Source of the DNA: Bacillus sp. ISL-18
GTDB lineage: Bacteria; Bacillota; Bacilli; Bacillales; Cytobacillaceae
Direction of reading: 5' to 3'
DNA length: 64,000 nucleotides
NCBI RefSeq assembly: GCF_018613415.1
Contig: NZ_JAGGQG010000010.1
Coordinates: 35,888 to 99,887, forward strand
Below the pieces are notes generated by a model. That model was given only the letters and a program-made list of their open reading frames with translations. It was not told where the DNA came from and did not search any database. Every line of letters begins with the position of its first letter. Within the stretch, counting starts at the first letter, position 1. Shown in pieces: positions 25,617 through 34,719 of the stretch. A program made the translations under genes and the position numbers.

Positions 25617-27172
25617 TGAGTGGATTTTGGAATTATCTTACAAACAACTACAGTCAAATCCTAAGCCTACTAGGAGAGCATTTATATTTAAGTATCGTAT
25701 CCGTTCTAATTGCCATAATTATTGGAATCCCATTAGGCATATTAATTTCAAATGAACCAATACTCTCAAAACCAATCATAGGAATTACAAACGTAATCCA
25801 GGCTGTCCCAAGCTTAGCCTTACTCGGTTTTCTTATCCCGTTTATCGGAATTGGCAGTACACCTGCAATCGTAATGGTTGTACTTTATTCTTTACTCCCT
25901 ATTGTTAAAAACACATATACTGGTTTAACGAATATTGACGGAGACATTCTGGAAGCCGCCAAAGGTATTGGTCTGACCAAGAGTCAAACAATGAAAAAGG
26001 TACAGTTACCACTGGCCTTCCCAATGATTATGGCGGGTATCAGAATTTCAGCAGTGACAGCAGTCGGCTTAATGACCATTGCTGCATTTGTTGGAGCAGG
26101 CGGACTTGGTTACCTTGTATTTTCAGGTGTGCAAACTGTCGATAATTACATGATTTTAGCAGGAGCCATTCCCGCTTGTATTCTCGCACTTCTGATTGAT
26201 TTTGTCGTTGGTAAACTTGAATCATCTCTTTCTTATACGAGTAAACAAAAATCAACCTCGAAAAAAGGAAAAACTGCAAAAAGAGTGATGATTGCATTTG
26301 TCTCTATTCTTTTGGTAGCTGCCATAGGCTTTAAAGCCTATTCATCCGTTAAGGCAGAAGATAAAATTGTTATAGGTTCAAAAAACTTTAGTGAGCAATT
26401 AATTTTAGGCAATATGCTCGCTGATTTAATTGAAGATCAGACTGATATACAGGTAGAGCGAAAATTGAATCTAGGTGGTTCACAGGTAGCCTTTGGTGCA
26501 TTAAATTCTGGAGATATTGACATGTATGTAGAATATACGGGGACAGGTTTGGTTAATATTTTAAATCAACCTCCGGAAAGTGATTCGGATAAAGTCTATA
26601 AGTATGTTGAGAAGGAATTTAAGCAAAAGTATGGGATTGATCTATTAAAACCGCTTGGATTTAATAACACCTATGCATTAGCTGTACGACAGGACACGGC
26701 TAATGAGTATCATCTAAATACCATCTCAGACTTAGCTAAGGTAAGTGGAAATTTAACTATGGGTCCTACTATTGAATTTCCAAATCGGGAAGATGGATTA
26801 ATTGGCCTTACAAAGACCTATAATATGGCCTTTAAGGATGTAAAGCCAGTTGATGGCGGCTTACGCTACACTGCTCTTCAAAATCAGAAAAGTGATGTTA
26901 TTGATGCCTTTTCAACCGATGGATTACTTGAAGCGTTTCATTTAAAGGTACTAAAGGATGATCAGCACTTTTTCCCTCCATATTATGCAGTACCAATTAT
27001 TAAAGAGGAAACCTTAAAAGAGCACCCCGAATTGAGAAAAGTAATAAATAGCCTATCCGGAAAACTAACGGATGAAAAAATGCGGGAACTTAACTACAAG
27101 GTTGACAGTCTTAAGCAGTCTCCAGCTAAGGTTGCCAAAGACTTTTTAGTGAAAGAGGGATTATTGGATTAA
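25616..27172 (+). CDS. Fused ABC permease/substrate-binding protein (OpuC/EgtU type)
   Basis: A 518-residue fusion. Residues 1-215 form the permease with the EAA-type loop EAAKGIGLTKSQTMKKVQLP. A membrane anchor at about 222-242 leads to an extracellular OpuC-type binding domain (about 255-518, starting IVIGSKNFSEQLILGNML, with DIDMYVEYTGTGL). The same fused layout is known from EgtU, the ergothioneine importer of S. pneumoniae, and Listeria BilEB. Listed homologues are often called osmoprotectant transporters; the ligand here is not decided by sequence. Cotranscribed with the ATPase. Confidence 0.85.
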   Translation: MSGFWNYLTNNYSQILSLLGEHLYLSIVSVLIAIIIGIPLGILISNEPILSKPIIGITNVIQAVPSLALLGFLIPFIGIGSTPAIVMVVLYSLLPIVKNTYTGLTNIDGDILEAAKGIGLTKSQTMKKVQLPLAFPMIMAGIRISAVTAVGLMTIAAFVGAGGLGYLVFSGVQTVDNYMILAGAIPACILALLIDFVVGKLESSLSYTSKQKSTSKKGKTAKRVMIAFVSILLVAAIGFKAYSSVKAEDKIVIGSKNFSEQLILGNMLADLIEDQTDIQVERKLNLGGSQVAFGALNSGDIDMYVEYTGTGLVNILNQPPESDSDKVYKYVEKEFKQKYGIDLLKPLGFNNTYALAVRQDTANEYHLNTISDLAKVSGNLTMGPTIEFPNREDGLIGLTKTYNMAFKDVKPVDGGLRYTALQNQKSDVIDAFSTDGLLEAFHLKVLKDDQHFFPPYYAVPIIKEETLKEHPELRKVINSLSGKLTDEKMRELNYKVDSLKQSPAKVAKDFLVKEGLLD

Positions 27173-27178
27173 TAATGA

Positions 27179-27206
27179 AGCCGGTCGGAGTGACCGGCTT
27201 TTTTTA
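27179..27206 (+). terminator. Terminator of the ABC importer operon
   Basis: AAGCCGGTC-GGAGT-GACCGGCTT followed by TTTTT. Confidence 0.9.
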
Positions 27207-27232
27207 TGTGCTCTGTTTGATATGTTTTGATA

Positions 27233-27853
27233 CTAATCTTCTAAGAAATGAACAACCCTGTCATAAGTCTCATCATCCCCAATTACTAGTAAAACATCCC
27301 CTTCCAGAATTAAGGCGTATGGTCCTGGTGAGATAATTAAGTCGCCGTTTCGCTTCATCCCAATCACCGTACCACCCGTATTTTGCCAGAATTTCACTTC
27401 TGAAATGGTCTTTCCAATATAACTGCACCCTGGAAAAATTTCCACCTCGATAGGCGCCAATGGATTAGTATGCCGTAGTTTCCCCGAATAATCCATTATT
27501 TTTCTTAACGTATCAAAAAGGTCCTCATCCAGTCTATTTCTTTCTGATATGAGCGTATTCATTTGTTTTTCTAAGTCCTTTATACTCGCTAAATTTGAAA
27601 AACGATGGATATATTTATAAGCATTCTCTCTTGATGAGATGACAATTCCACTACCCTTAGTGGATTGGACAATCTCTACGTCTTCTAAGATTTTAATTGC
27701 TCTTCGAACCGTTTCAGGTGAGACCTTATACTCACTTGCAAGAGTGGATCTTCCATGGATCTTTTCCCCTACTTTAAACTTCCCATCGTATATTCTATTT
27801 GCTAAGTCAATCGCAATCCGTTCATATGTTGGAATTTGTGCCTTTTGCATTGG
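27233..27853 (-). CDS. GntR-type regulator with RCK_C domain (BusR-like)
   Basis: A 206-residue repressor-like protein. An N-terminal GntR winged helix (RIAIDLANRIYDGKFKVGEK to VSPETVRRAIKILE, about 5-75) leads via a coiled-coil helix to a C-terminal TrkA-C/RCK_C domain (about 120-206, IEVEIFPGCSYIGKTISEV, ALILEGDVLLVIG). This layout is that of BusR, which binds c-di-AMP through RCK_C and represses a betaine importer. It is convergent with the ABC importer. ATG 27853 is used because GGTGGTGG lies just upstream. c-di-AMP binding is inference. Confidence 0.82.
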   Translation of the reverse strand, partial: PMQKAQIPTYERIAIDLANRIYDGKFKVGEKIHGRSTLASEYKVSPETVRRAIKILEDVEIVQSTKGSGIVISSRENAYKYIHRFSNLASIKDLEKQMNTLISERNRLDEDLFDTLRKIMDYSGKLRHTNPLAPIEVEIFPGCSYIGKTISEVKFWQNTGGTVIGMKRNGDLIISPGPYALILEGDVLLVIGDDETYDRVVHFLED

Positions 27854-28002
27854 ACCACCACCAAGTTTCATCTTATAAGAATTTTCATATATTATCACTA
27901 TACCGTTTTTATAACCAGTTTGCGAGCCGGAACCGATACCTTTATATTTAATTATTTTAGGACATAATGGTAAGGAGGCATTTTTGCTTAGGAGATGAGC
28001 TG

Positions 28003-28569
28003 GTGAAAAAAAAGGTAATGATTACATTAAGCATACTATTTAGCTTGGGTATGGCTGGGGTATTTATTTTTTACTTAGTAAAGCATGACCATACTCGGTG
28101 GCAGGTTGCTCTAGGGGGAATTTTCGTCAGCCTGTTACCACTCGGCTTAGTAAAAATGAAAAATAATCCTTTTAATACTCCTATTATTGTCAGTTATTAT
28201 CTGTTCTTATTTTGCTCTTTATATTTAGGCTCTATTTCAAGCTTTTATTTGCATTTCAAATGGTGGGATTCTACCCTCCACTTTTTTAAGGGAATGTTTG
28301 TAGGGTTTGTCGGTATAAGTCTTTTTAAACGGTGGATTCCACCACAGGTCCAAAGTGGGGTTTCGGCAGGGATTCTTTTTCTGTTCGTCCTTTCACTAGC
28401 TGTTTCCTCAAGTGTGCTTTGGGAGATTTATGAGTTTGTAGGCGATCTCACTTTAACGCATACCATGCAAAGAGGTGGAAATAAGGATACCATGCTTGAT
28501 TTGCTATGTGGTTTTGCAGGAGGTCTTATCACTGCGTTTTACTCCCTTCTTAGGAAAAGAAGTATTTAA
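28003..28569 (+). CDS. Membrane protein, tandem paralogue 1 (DUF2238/YjdF-like)
   Basis: A 188-residue protein with about six membrane segments. Characteristic blocks are KWWDSTLHFFKGMFVG, SVLWEIYEFVGD and RGGNKDTMLDLLCG; the charged residues in these blocks are shared with the next gene. They resemble the conserved regions of DUF2238 (YjdF-like) proteins, although the family call is not certain. GTG 28003 follows TAGGAGAT. It is read with the following gene, 17 bases apart, probably as an operon. Confidence 0.72.
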   Translation: MKKKVMITLSILFSLGMAGVFIFYLVKHDHTRWQVALGGIFVSLLPLGLVKMKNNPFNTPIIVSYYLFLFCSLYLGSISSFYLHFKWWDSTLHFFKGMFVGFVGISLFKRWIPPQVQSGVSAGILFLFVLSLAVSSSVLWEIYEFVGDLTLTHTMQRGGNKDTMLDLLCGFAGGLITAFYSLLRKRSI

Positions 28570-28586
28570 GATGAGGTGTTTGTATA

Positions 28587-29171
28587 TTGAACCGAAAACT
28601 TGTTATCACTTTGAGTCTATTGTATGTCCTATTCATGGTCTTTTTGGCATTCTATTATCATAGTATCGGCCAGTCGTTTAAATCCACTGTGGCTCTGGGA
28701 GGGATCCTTTGTGGGGCAGTTCCGCTTTTATTAGCACTGTTTACAAAGCTGCAATTTAATTTACCAATCGTCTTTTCGTATCTTATTTTTTTGGTTGGTT
28801 CTCAATATCTTGGCTCTATATCAGGCTGGTATGGGCTAGGTTGGTGGGACACCTTTATGCATTTTGTCAGTGGAGCCATCTTGGCTTTTTCAGGAATTGC
28901 CTTATATGAAAGATTCATTCATCGAGCGGCAGGACATGAAATTTCGCCATGGTTTGTCTCCCTGTTCACCTTGTCATTTGCAGCATTGGGCGGCGTTTTA
29001 TGGGAGGTCTATGAGTTTAGCTGCGACCAATTGTTTGGGATGACCCTGCAAGGCGGGGGAAATAAAGACACGATGACGGATTTAATTGCTGATACTTTAG
29101 GCGGACTTGTCATAGCGATATGGACCTTCGCCCGAACAAAGTTAAAGTTAAAAAAGGTACGTCATGGTTGA
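28587..29171 (+). CDS. Membrane protein, tandem paralogue 2 (DUF2238/YjdF-like)
   Basis: A 194-residue protein with the same length, topology and conserved blocks as the preceding gene: GWWDTFMHFVSGAILA, GVLWEVYEFSCD and GGGNKDTMTDLIADTLGG. The two are diverged tandem duplicates. It starts at TTG 28587 with GAGGTG eight bases upstream. Function unknown. The transcript ends in a terminator that overlaps the stop codon. Confidence 0.72.
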   Translation: MNRKLVITLSLLYVLFMVFLAFYYHSIGQSFKSTVALGGILCGAVPLLLALFTKLQFNLPIVFSYLIFLVGSQYLGSISGWYGLGWWDTFMHFVSGAILAFSGIALYERFIHRAAGHEISPWFVSLFTLSFAALGGVLWEVYEFSCDQLFGMTLQGGGNKDTMTDLIADTLGGLVIAIWTFARTKLKLKKVRHG

Positions 29172-29182
29172 CGTACCTTCCT
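29153..29182. terminator. Terminator between the membrane pair and aspartokinase
   Basis: AAGGTACGTCA-TGG-TTGACGTACCTT, an 11-bp perfect stem between convergent genes; T tracts are short. Confidence 0.7.
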
Positions 29183-29193
29183 GAAACACACGA

Positions 29194-30555
29194 TCAAACT
29201 GTGACAGGAACAAAGAATTCCTCGTAAAGAGCCTGTACAGCCCGTTTTTCATCTACCTCTTTTACACCAAACATCATACTAACTTCAGAAGAACCTTGAT
29301 TAATCATTTCTATATTAACCTTTGCCTTTGCTAGTGCCTTTGAGGCTTTTGCCATTGTTCCAACATTTTGCCGCATGCCTTCTCCCACTACCATAATAAG
29401 AGCCAGACTGTGGGCAACTTTCACCTCATCGGCATGTAATTCATTTTTTATCCGACCAATCACTTCATCCATAATTTTCTCATCAAACTGACTCTCCCTT
29501 AATATGACAGACACATCATCAATGCCAGATGGCGTATGTTCATAGGAAAGACCATAATCCTCTAAAACCCCTAAAAGCTTTCGCCCAAACCCGATTTCTC
29601 TATTCATTAAGTATTTGCTAACATAAATACTGCAAAACCCTTTATCGCTGGCAATACCAATGACAGGACCGTTAGTGTTGTCGCGGTTGTTCACAATAAG
29701 GGTTCCGGGGGCAGACGGATTATTTGTATTCTTAATATTAACAGGTATTCCCGCTCTAAAAGCCGGAACAAGTGCTTCATCATGCAATACCGTAAATCCA
29801 GCATACGATAATTCCCGCATTTCCCGATATGTTAATTCTTTGATCTCTTTTGGCTTTTTCACGATCGAAGGATTTACTGAATAAACGGCATCCACATCTG
29901 TAAAGTTCTCGTATAAATCGGCCTTTAAGGCATTGGCGAGAATGGATCCGGTAATATCTGAGCCGCTCCTTGAAAAGGTGAATACTTCTCCATTGACACT
30001 ATAACCAAAGAATCCTGGAAAAATTAAAATGCCAGACCGGTCATTTAAGGCGTTTAATCGTTCATAGGATTCCGGTAATGCTTGTGCATTTCCCGGCTCA
30101 TCGCTCACAAGAAGTCCAGCCTCCCTAGGATCTACATAATGAGCCTCTACCCCCTGTGATTGAAAATAGGCGGCTACCAATTTGGCATTATTATCCTCAC
30201 CACTAGCTTTTAACAAATCAAGAAACCGGTCAGGTTTGTCTTGGTCGCTAGCCATTCTTGTTAATAAGTCATCATGGATTTCCTCGATTACTCCGTCAGG
30301 TAGATTTAATTCCTCTGCTATGACTGCATATCTTTCCAGAACAGCAGCTAATTTTTCTTTGGGATCCTGATTTTGTAAACAAGATTCCGCACATTCAATC
30401 AATAAATCGGTTACCTTTGTATCTTCTGCATACCTCTTACCCGGAGCTGATACAACAACAACTTTACGTTCCCGATCAGCAGTAACAATTTGAAATACTT
30501 TCTCCAACTGTCTTCCAGATGCTAAAGAGGATCCGCCAAACTTTACGACTTTCAT
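29194..30555 (-). CDS. Aspartate kinase (monofunctional, class III type)
   Basis: Catalyses ATP-dependent phosphorylation of aspartate, the first step to lysine, threonine, methionine and diaminopimelate. Its 453 residues match B. subtilis aspartokinase III (YclM/ThrD). The N-terminal kinase motif is KFGGSSLASG, and the nucleotide/aspartate site is in FTFSRSGSDITGSILA. Two ACT domains lie in the last ~150 residues (VSKYLMNREIGFGRK and ALIMVVGEGM). No L-box riboswitch is seen upstream, so feedback is probably allosteric. Confidence 0.92.
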   Translation of the reverse strand: MKVVKFGGSSLASGRQLEKVFQIVTADRERKVVVVSAPGKRYAEDTKVTDLLIECAESCLQNQDPKEKLAAVLERYAVIAEELNLPDGVIEEIHDDLLTRMASDQDKPDRFLDLLKASGEDNNAKLVAAYFQSQGVEAHYVDPREAGLLVSDEPGNAQALPESYERLNALNDRSGILIFPGFFGYSVNGEVFTFSRSGSDITGSILANALKADLYENFTDVDAVYSVNPSIVKKPKEIKELTYREMRELSYAGFTVLHDEALVPAFRAGIPVNIKNTNNPSAPGTLIVNNRDNTNGPVIGIASDKGFCSIYVSKYLMNREIGFGRKLLGVLEDYGLSYEHTPSGIDDVSVILRESQFDEKIMDEVIGRIKNELHADEVKVAHSLALIMVVGEGMRQNVGTMAKASKALAKAKVNIEMINQGSSEVSMMFGVKEVDEKRAVQALYEEFFVPVTV

Positions 30556-30752
30556 GGATACATCCCCTACTCTATAAAAATATAATTTTAATTTTATTAC
30601 AATTTAGAAAATAATCAAGAGTTTTTTCCATGTATAATGAACAATCGTCCTTGCTCAAAATACAATTAGAAATTACAGAAAAACAGTGAGCTTTAACTCC
30701 AGTGAAATCACTGTTTTAAACATATTTCTTTATTAAATTAAAGTTATTGAAA

Positions 30753-31367
30753 TTATTGAATTAGCTCGATAAAATGGGCTAAGATTCTTGCTGTTAATCC
30801 CCAAATCGTTTTATCGCCATAGCGATAAAAATATTCGTCCATCACTCTAGCCCGCCAATTATATTTTTCTCCCCCGGGAATTAAATCAAACGGAAAATTC
30901 TCCGAAGGCTCCGCTTTTAGTGCGACCCGATAGATTTCCGGCTCATTATGGATAAAGAACGATAAAGGAACCGTAAATATTTCCCCAACCTCTGCTGGAC
31001 TTGGCTTAATTTTTTCAGGGTTATTTATATAACCTACATAAGGATAGAGAATCATTCCAAAAGGGGAAATCATATAATCTAACGGAAAAACATTCGTTAT
31101 ATCTTGTTTATTAATCCCTAATTCCTCTACTGTCTCACGGATAGCCGCACCTTGTTCATCTATATCTTGTACATCAATTCTCCCGCCCGGAAAACAAATT
31201 TCTCCCGGCTGGCGCCTTAACTCAAGAGACCGTACTTCAAATAGCACATGCAGTCCGTCCTCCTTCATCAATAACGGAAGCAAGACCGCATATTTAGAAA
31301 ATCTTTCACTACCTAAAATCTTAGGGGTATGCTCATTTAATTTGATTAATATAGAACCTAAATCCAT
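30753..31367 (-). CDS. NUDIX hydrolase, coenzyme A pyrophosphatase type
   Basis: A 204-residue NUDIX enzyme resembling CoA diphosphatases (NudL). The Nudix box is present as GGRIDVQDIDEQGAAIRETVEELGI, with REtvEELG intact. The family-specific LELRRQPGEICFPGG stretch (CoA-ase signature) lies just before it. It probably cleaves CoA to 3',5'-ADP and phosphopantetheine. TGAGGTG precedes ATG. Single gene. Confidence 0.88.
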   Translation of the reverse strand: MDLGSILIKLNEHTPKILGSERFSKYAVLLPLLMKEDGLHVLFEVRSLELRRQPGEICFPGGRIDVQDIDEQGAAIRETVEELGINKQDITNVFPLDYMISPFGMILYPYVGYINNPEKIKPSPAEVGEIFTVPLSFFIHNEPEIYRVALKAEPSENFPFDLIPGGEKYNWRARVMDEYFYRYGDKTIWGLTARILAHFIELIQ

Positions 31368-31535
31368 AATTTCACCTCACTCTATATGTATTATAAAAAT
31401 TATCTATTACTACAATACCACTTTTTTCTATTAGAAAAAACATACCTTCACTAGGTATGTTTTCAACAATTGGAATAATAGGAAATTATATTGTTTGATA
31501 ACGTTAGTCTCAAAAAGGTCAAAATTTCTTTCAAG

Positions 31536-32330
31536 TTATGCTAGGATGGCTCGGTCGCTCGCCATTTGTGTACCGCGAATTCGTTTAAATTCAGTTAACA
31601 ATCCTTCAATCGTCAGCTTTTGCTTTTCCTCCTCATTTACCTCTAGGATAATTTGACCTTTATCCATCATGATCAAGCGATTTCCGAGATCAATGGCCTG
31701 CTGCATGTTATGGGTAACCATTAAGGTCGTCAGCTTATACTTAGCGACTATCTCCTTTGTTAAATTTGTAATAAGCTCAGCACGTGAGGGGTCAAGTGCG
31801 GCAGTATGTTCATCGAGCAGAAGAATGGAAGGCTCAGTAAACGTCGCCATTAACAGGGAGAGTGCTTGCCGTTCCCCCCCTGAAAGTAACCCTACCTTCG
31901 CACTAAGACGATTCTCAAGACCAAGATGCAGGGATTCAAGTACCTCCCGGAAATAATCCCGTCTCTTTTTTGTAACCCCTTTTCGAAGTGTCCTCACTTT
32001 ATTTCGTGAATAGGCCATTGCAAGATTCTCTTCAATTGTCATACTTGGAGCAGTCCCCGCCATCGGATCCTGAAACACGCGTCCGATCATTTTTGAACGG
32101 TTATATTCTGACATGTTCGTAACATTTTTTTCACCAATTTGGACTTCACCAACATCGGGGATTAAAACGCCTGAAATAATATTCATTAACGTCGATTTCC
32201 CAGCACCATTGCTCCCAATAACCGTTACAAAATCCCCTGGGTTCAGAAAGAGGTTGACATGATCAATTGCTACTTTCTCATCCGGGGTTCCTTCATTAAA
32301 AATTTTATGAATCTGATTTAAGTGCAGCAT
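31536..32330 (-). CDS. ABC transporter ATPase, trpXYZ-type operon
   Basis: A 264-residue ATPase with Walker A IGSNGAGKSTLMN, signature LLSGGERQALSLLMA and Walker B ILLLDEHTAALD. The H-E-H-T-A-A-L-D form of the D-loop is characteristic of the TrpX-associated family. It is the third gene of the minus-strand operon, overlaps the permease end by 26 bases, and AGGGGGA precedes its ATG. The ligand is probably an aromatic amino acid (tryptophan or tyrosine), inferred from family. Confidence 0.85.
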   Translation of the reverse strand: MLHLNQIHKIFNEGTPDEKVAIDHVNLFLNPGDFVTVIGSNGAGKSTLMNIISGVLIPDVGEVQIGEKNVTNMSEYNRSKMIGRVFQDPMAGTAPSMTIEENLAMAYSRNKVRTLRKGVTKKRRDYFREVLESLHLGLENRLSAKVGLLSGGERQALSLLMATFTEPSILLLDEHTAALDPSRAELITNLTKEIVAKYKLTTLMVTHNMQQAIDLGNRLIMMDKGQIILEVNEEEKQKLTIEGLLTEFKRIRGTQMASDRAILA

Positions 32331-33336
32331 GATTGTCCCCCTTTGCTTGTGCAGAAGTCTTGATTAGGTTCATTCTCTCCGCTTTCCTTCGAGCTTTCCG
32401 CTTTCTTTCTTTCGAAGCATCAATTATTTTTGGTGCTGTCAGAGCAATAATAACAATAATCGCTGTAATTAACTTCATATCACCAGGGCTCATAAATTCT
32501 GCTCTCAGTGCTAGAGTAACAACGATTCGATAAATGATAGAGCCCCCGATCACAGCAAGAGTCGTTCGGGCTATTGTTTTGGTTCCAAAAAGTGCCTCAC
32601 CGATAATTACCGATGCTAAACCAATGACAATCATGCCAATTCCCATACCGACATCTGCAAATCCGCCTTGTTGAGCAATAAGTGCCCCTGAGAATGCTAC
32701 TAAGGCATTTGAAAGGCCAAGTCCTAGAACCACAAGAATATTTGTATTGGCAGAAAAGCTGCGGATCATTCGCTTATTGTCACCTGTAGCCCTTAATGCA
32801 AGCCCAATTTCAGTTTGTAAGAATAAATCCGTAAGGAACTTGATTACCAATGTCACGATGATCATTAAAATCAAAATTCCCCATGTTTCAGGAAGGCTGT
32901 CACCGAGTCCCACCATTGTTAGAATCTGATTAAAAAATGCATCGATTCCCCATTTTTCAAATACGTCCCCGATTTTTGTAAAGGCTGTATCAGTATTTAA
33001 TAGAGGGATGTTAGAACGTCCCATAATCCGTAAATTAATAGAATATAAGGCGATCATCATTAAAATACCTGAAAGTAAGTTATTAATTTTTCCAAATGTA
33101 TGAAGAAGCCCTGTCATACACCCAGCAGCAAATCCAGCAAATAATGCTGCAATTGTAGCAACAAAAGGGTTAACTCCATTTGCAATTAGTACAGCTGACA
33201 TAGCGGCCCCTGTTACAAAACTTCCATCCACCGTTAAATCTGGAAAATCCAGAATACGAAAGGAAAGATAGACGCCCAGTGCCATAATCGCATAGATTAT
33301 GCCTGCCTCAAACGAACCAAATACGGCTGTAAACAT
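32305..33336 (-). CDS. ABC transporter permease, trpXYZ-type operon
   Basis: A 343-residue integral membrane protein with about eight or more segments, of the branched-chain/sugar-type permease superfamily. Conserved regions are LDFPDLTVDGSFVTGAA near the N-terminus and ALRATGDNKRMIRSFS. It ends in a basic tail. I use ATG 33336 because AAAGGATGA sits before it; ATG 33345 lies inside that site. Overlaps the ATPase gene and follows the binding-protein gene. Confidence 0.85.
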   Translation of the reverse strand: MFTAVFGSFEAGIIYAIMALGVYLSFRILDFPDLTVDGSFVTGAAMSAVLIANGVNPFVATIAALFAGFAAGCMTGLLHTFGKINNLLSGILMMIALYSINLRIMGRSNIPLLNTDTAFTKIGDVFEKWGIDAFFNQILTMVGLGDSLPETWGILILMIIVTLVIKFLTDLFLQTEIGLALRATGDNKRMIRSFSANTNILVVLGLGLSNALVAFSGALIAQQGGFADVGMGIGMIVIGLASVIIGEALFGTKTIARTTLAVIGGSIIYRIVVTLALRAEFMSPGDMKLITAIIVIIALTAPKIIDASKERKRKARRKAERMNLIKTSAQAKGDNHAALKSDS

Positions 33337-33409
33337 TGAGATCATCCTTTCTTTTAGTCTTAAAGCCCATCATTTAAGTATCAATTGAAATTTATACTTA
33401 TGTATGAAT

Positions 33410-33447
33410 CAAGGAGGTAACCTGTCAGACAAGGTTTCCTCCTTGAT
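33410..33447 (-). other. Intercistronic stem-loop between binding protein and permease
   Basis: ATCAAGGAGG-aAACCT...AGGTTa-CCTCCTTGAT is a long stem in the 127-base gap between two genes of one operon. It has no T-run on the minus strand. Such elements typically protect the upstream mRNA and give higher binding-protein expression; here that is inference. Confidence 0.65.
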
Positions 33448-33463
33448 AATGTACTGCTATACA

Positions 33464-34462
33464 TTATTTTCCTTCGTAGAATTCGCCGAGTTTACTCCAT
33501 TCCTCTTTCACTGTTAAGCCTTGGGCCTCAGCTGCTTTCTTATTAATCACTAGTTTTAAGCTCTTTGGAAGCTCCACTGGGATTTCCGAAGGCTTTTTCT
33601 TACCCGTTAGAATGTCTGCTGCCATTAACCCGGATTGATAACCTAAGTCATAATAACTGAATCCACTTGCGGCAACTGCCCCTTTTTTCATAGAGTCAAG
33701 TTCTCCAACGAAAAGAGGAATTTTCTTACTATTAGCTAGTGCAATAACTGAATCGAGAGCGGTAACAACGGTATTGTCAGTAGGAATGTAAATTGCATCA
33801 ACACGCCCAACAAGGGACTCAGCAGCTTGTTTAACTTCCGATGTATTTGATACGGAAGCTTCGACCAGTTTTGCCCCTTTTTCTTCTACCAATTTTTTCA
33901 CTTCTTTTACTTGAACCTCTGAATTTTGTTCACCTGAATTAAATATCACGCCAACATTCTTAGCTTTAACTTCGTCTGTAATAAAGTTGATGGTTTTCTT
34001 TGTGGCATCAGGATGATTATCAGTAGTACCTGTAATGTTTTTACCAGGTTTATCAAACGATTTAACAAAGCCCGCTCCGACTGGGTCCGTTACCGATGTA
34101 AAAACAATTGGAATATCCTTAGTAGCATTTAAAGCAGCGGTTGCACTCGGTGTAGCATTGGCAAAAATCAAATCCACTTTATCTCCGACAAAATTATTCG
34201 CAATGGTTTGTGTATTATTCATATCTGCCTGTGCATTTTGCTCATCAAACTTAACCTTTAACCCTTTATCCTTTAATGCCTGCTTAAATCCTTTCGTTGC
34301 TGCATCTAATGATGGATGCGGCGCAAACTGAGTAATACCTACATTAAATTCTTTTCCTGAGCCGGTCTTTTCCGAACTTCCTGAAGATTCCTTGCTGCCG
34401 CATCCAGCTAACAGCAGCATACCTGCTAACGCGATCGAAACTGCCTTTACCTTTCTTTTCAT
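33464..34462 (-). CDS. ABC transporter substrate-binding lipoprotein (TrpX-like)
   Basis: A 332-residue lipoprotein of the ABC_sub_bind family. The lipobox LLLAGCGSKES fixes Cys near residue 20. Two periplasmic-binding-protein-like lobes follow (FNVGITQFAPHPSLDAA, DLIFANATPSATAAL, IPIVFTSVTDPVGAGF). It resembles TrpX, which binds tryptophan/tyrosine. GGGGGAG with ATG 34462 (MKRKVKAVS) gives correct spacing. The earlier ATG at 34489 is not preferred. First gene of the operon. Confidence 0.87.
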   Translation of the reverse strand: MKRKVKAVSIALAGMLLLAGCGSKESSGSSEKTGSGKEFNVGITQFAPHPSLDAATKGFKQALKDKGLKVKFDEQNAQADMNNTQTIANNFVGDKVDLIFANATPSATAALNATKDIPIVFTSVTDPVGAGFVKSFDKPGKNITGTTDNHPDATKKTINFITDEVKAKNVGVIFNSGEQNSEVQVKEVKKLVEEKGAKLVEASVSNTSEVKQAAESLVGRVDAIYIPTDNTVVTALDSVIALANSKKIPLFVGELDSMKKGAVAASGFSYYDLGYQSGLMAADILTGKKKPSEIPVELPKSLKLVINKKAAEAQGLTVKEEWSKLGEFYEGK

Positions 34463-34526
34463 AAACATGCTCCCCCAATTTCCTTGCAATTTTCAAATAA
34501 TTTTTTATATATTAAAAATTATTATT

Positions 34527-34555
34527 ATTCTAGTATCTTTTTTAGATAAAAGCAA
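34527..34555 (-). promoter_or_regulatory. Predicted promoter of the trpXYZ-type operon
   Basis: Minus-strand TTGCTT and TAGAAT hexamers are separated by exactly 17 bases, about 65 bases upstream of the binding-protein start. No T-box is seen in the leader. Confidence 0.6.
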
Positions 34556-34655
34556 TAGAAAAGCCAAAAATAATTTTTCGCTTTAAAGGATCGAAACAGC
34601 AGGCTCAGAGTTATTCTGGTAAAAACGGGATTACTTTGGGGGTTTTTTAAAGGAA

Positions 34656-34683
34656 AAAGCCCTCTAACTAGTAGAGGGCATTC
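34656..34683 (-). terminator. Terminator of the 42-aa gene
   Basis: GCCCTCTA-CTAGT-TAGAGGGC followed by TTTTT on the minus strand. Confidence 0.88.
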
Positions 34684-34719
34684 GCAGATTTACTATTTAA
34701 ATGTTATTGCCAGTCTGGC

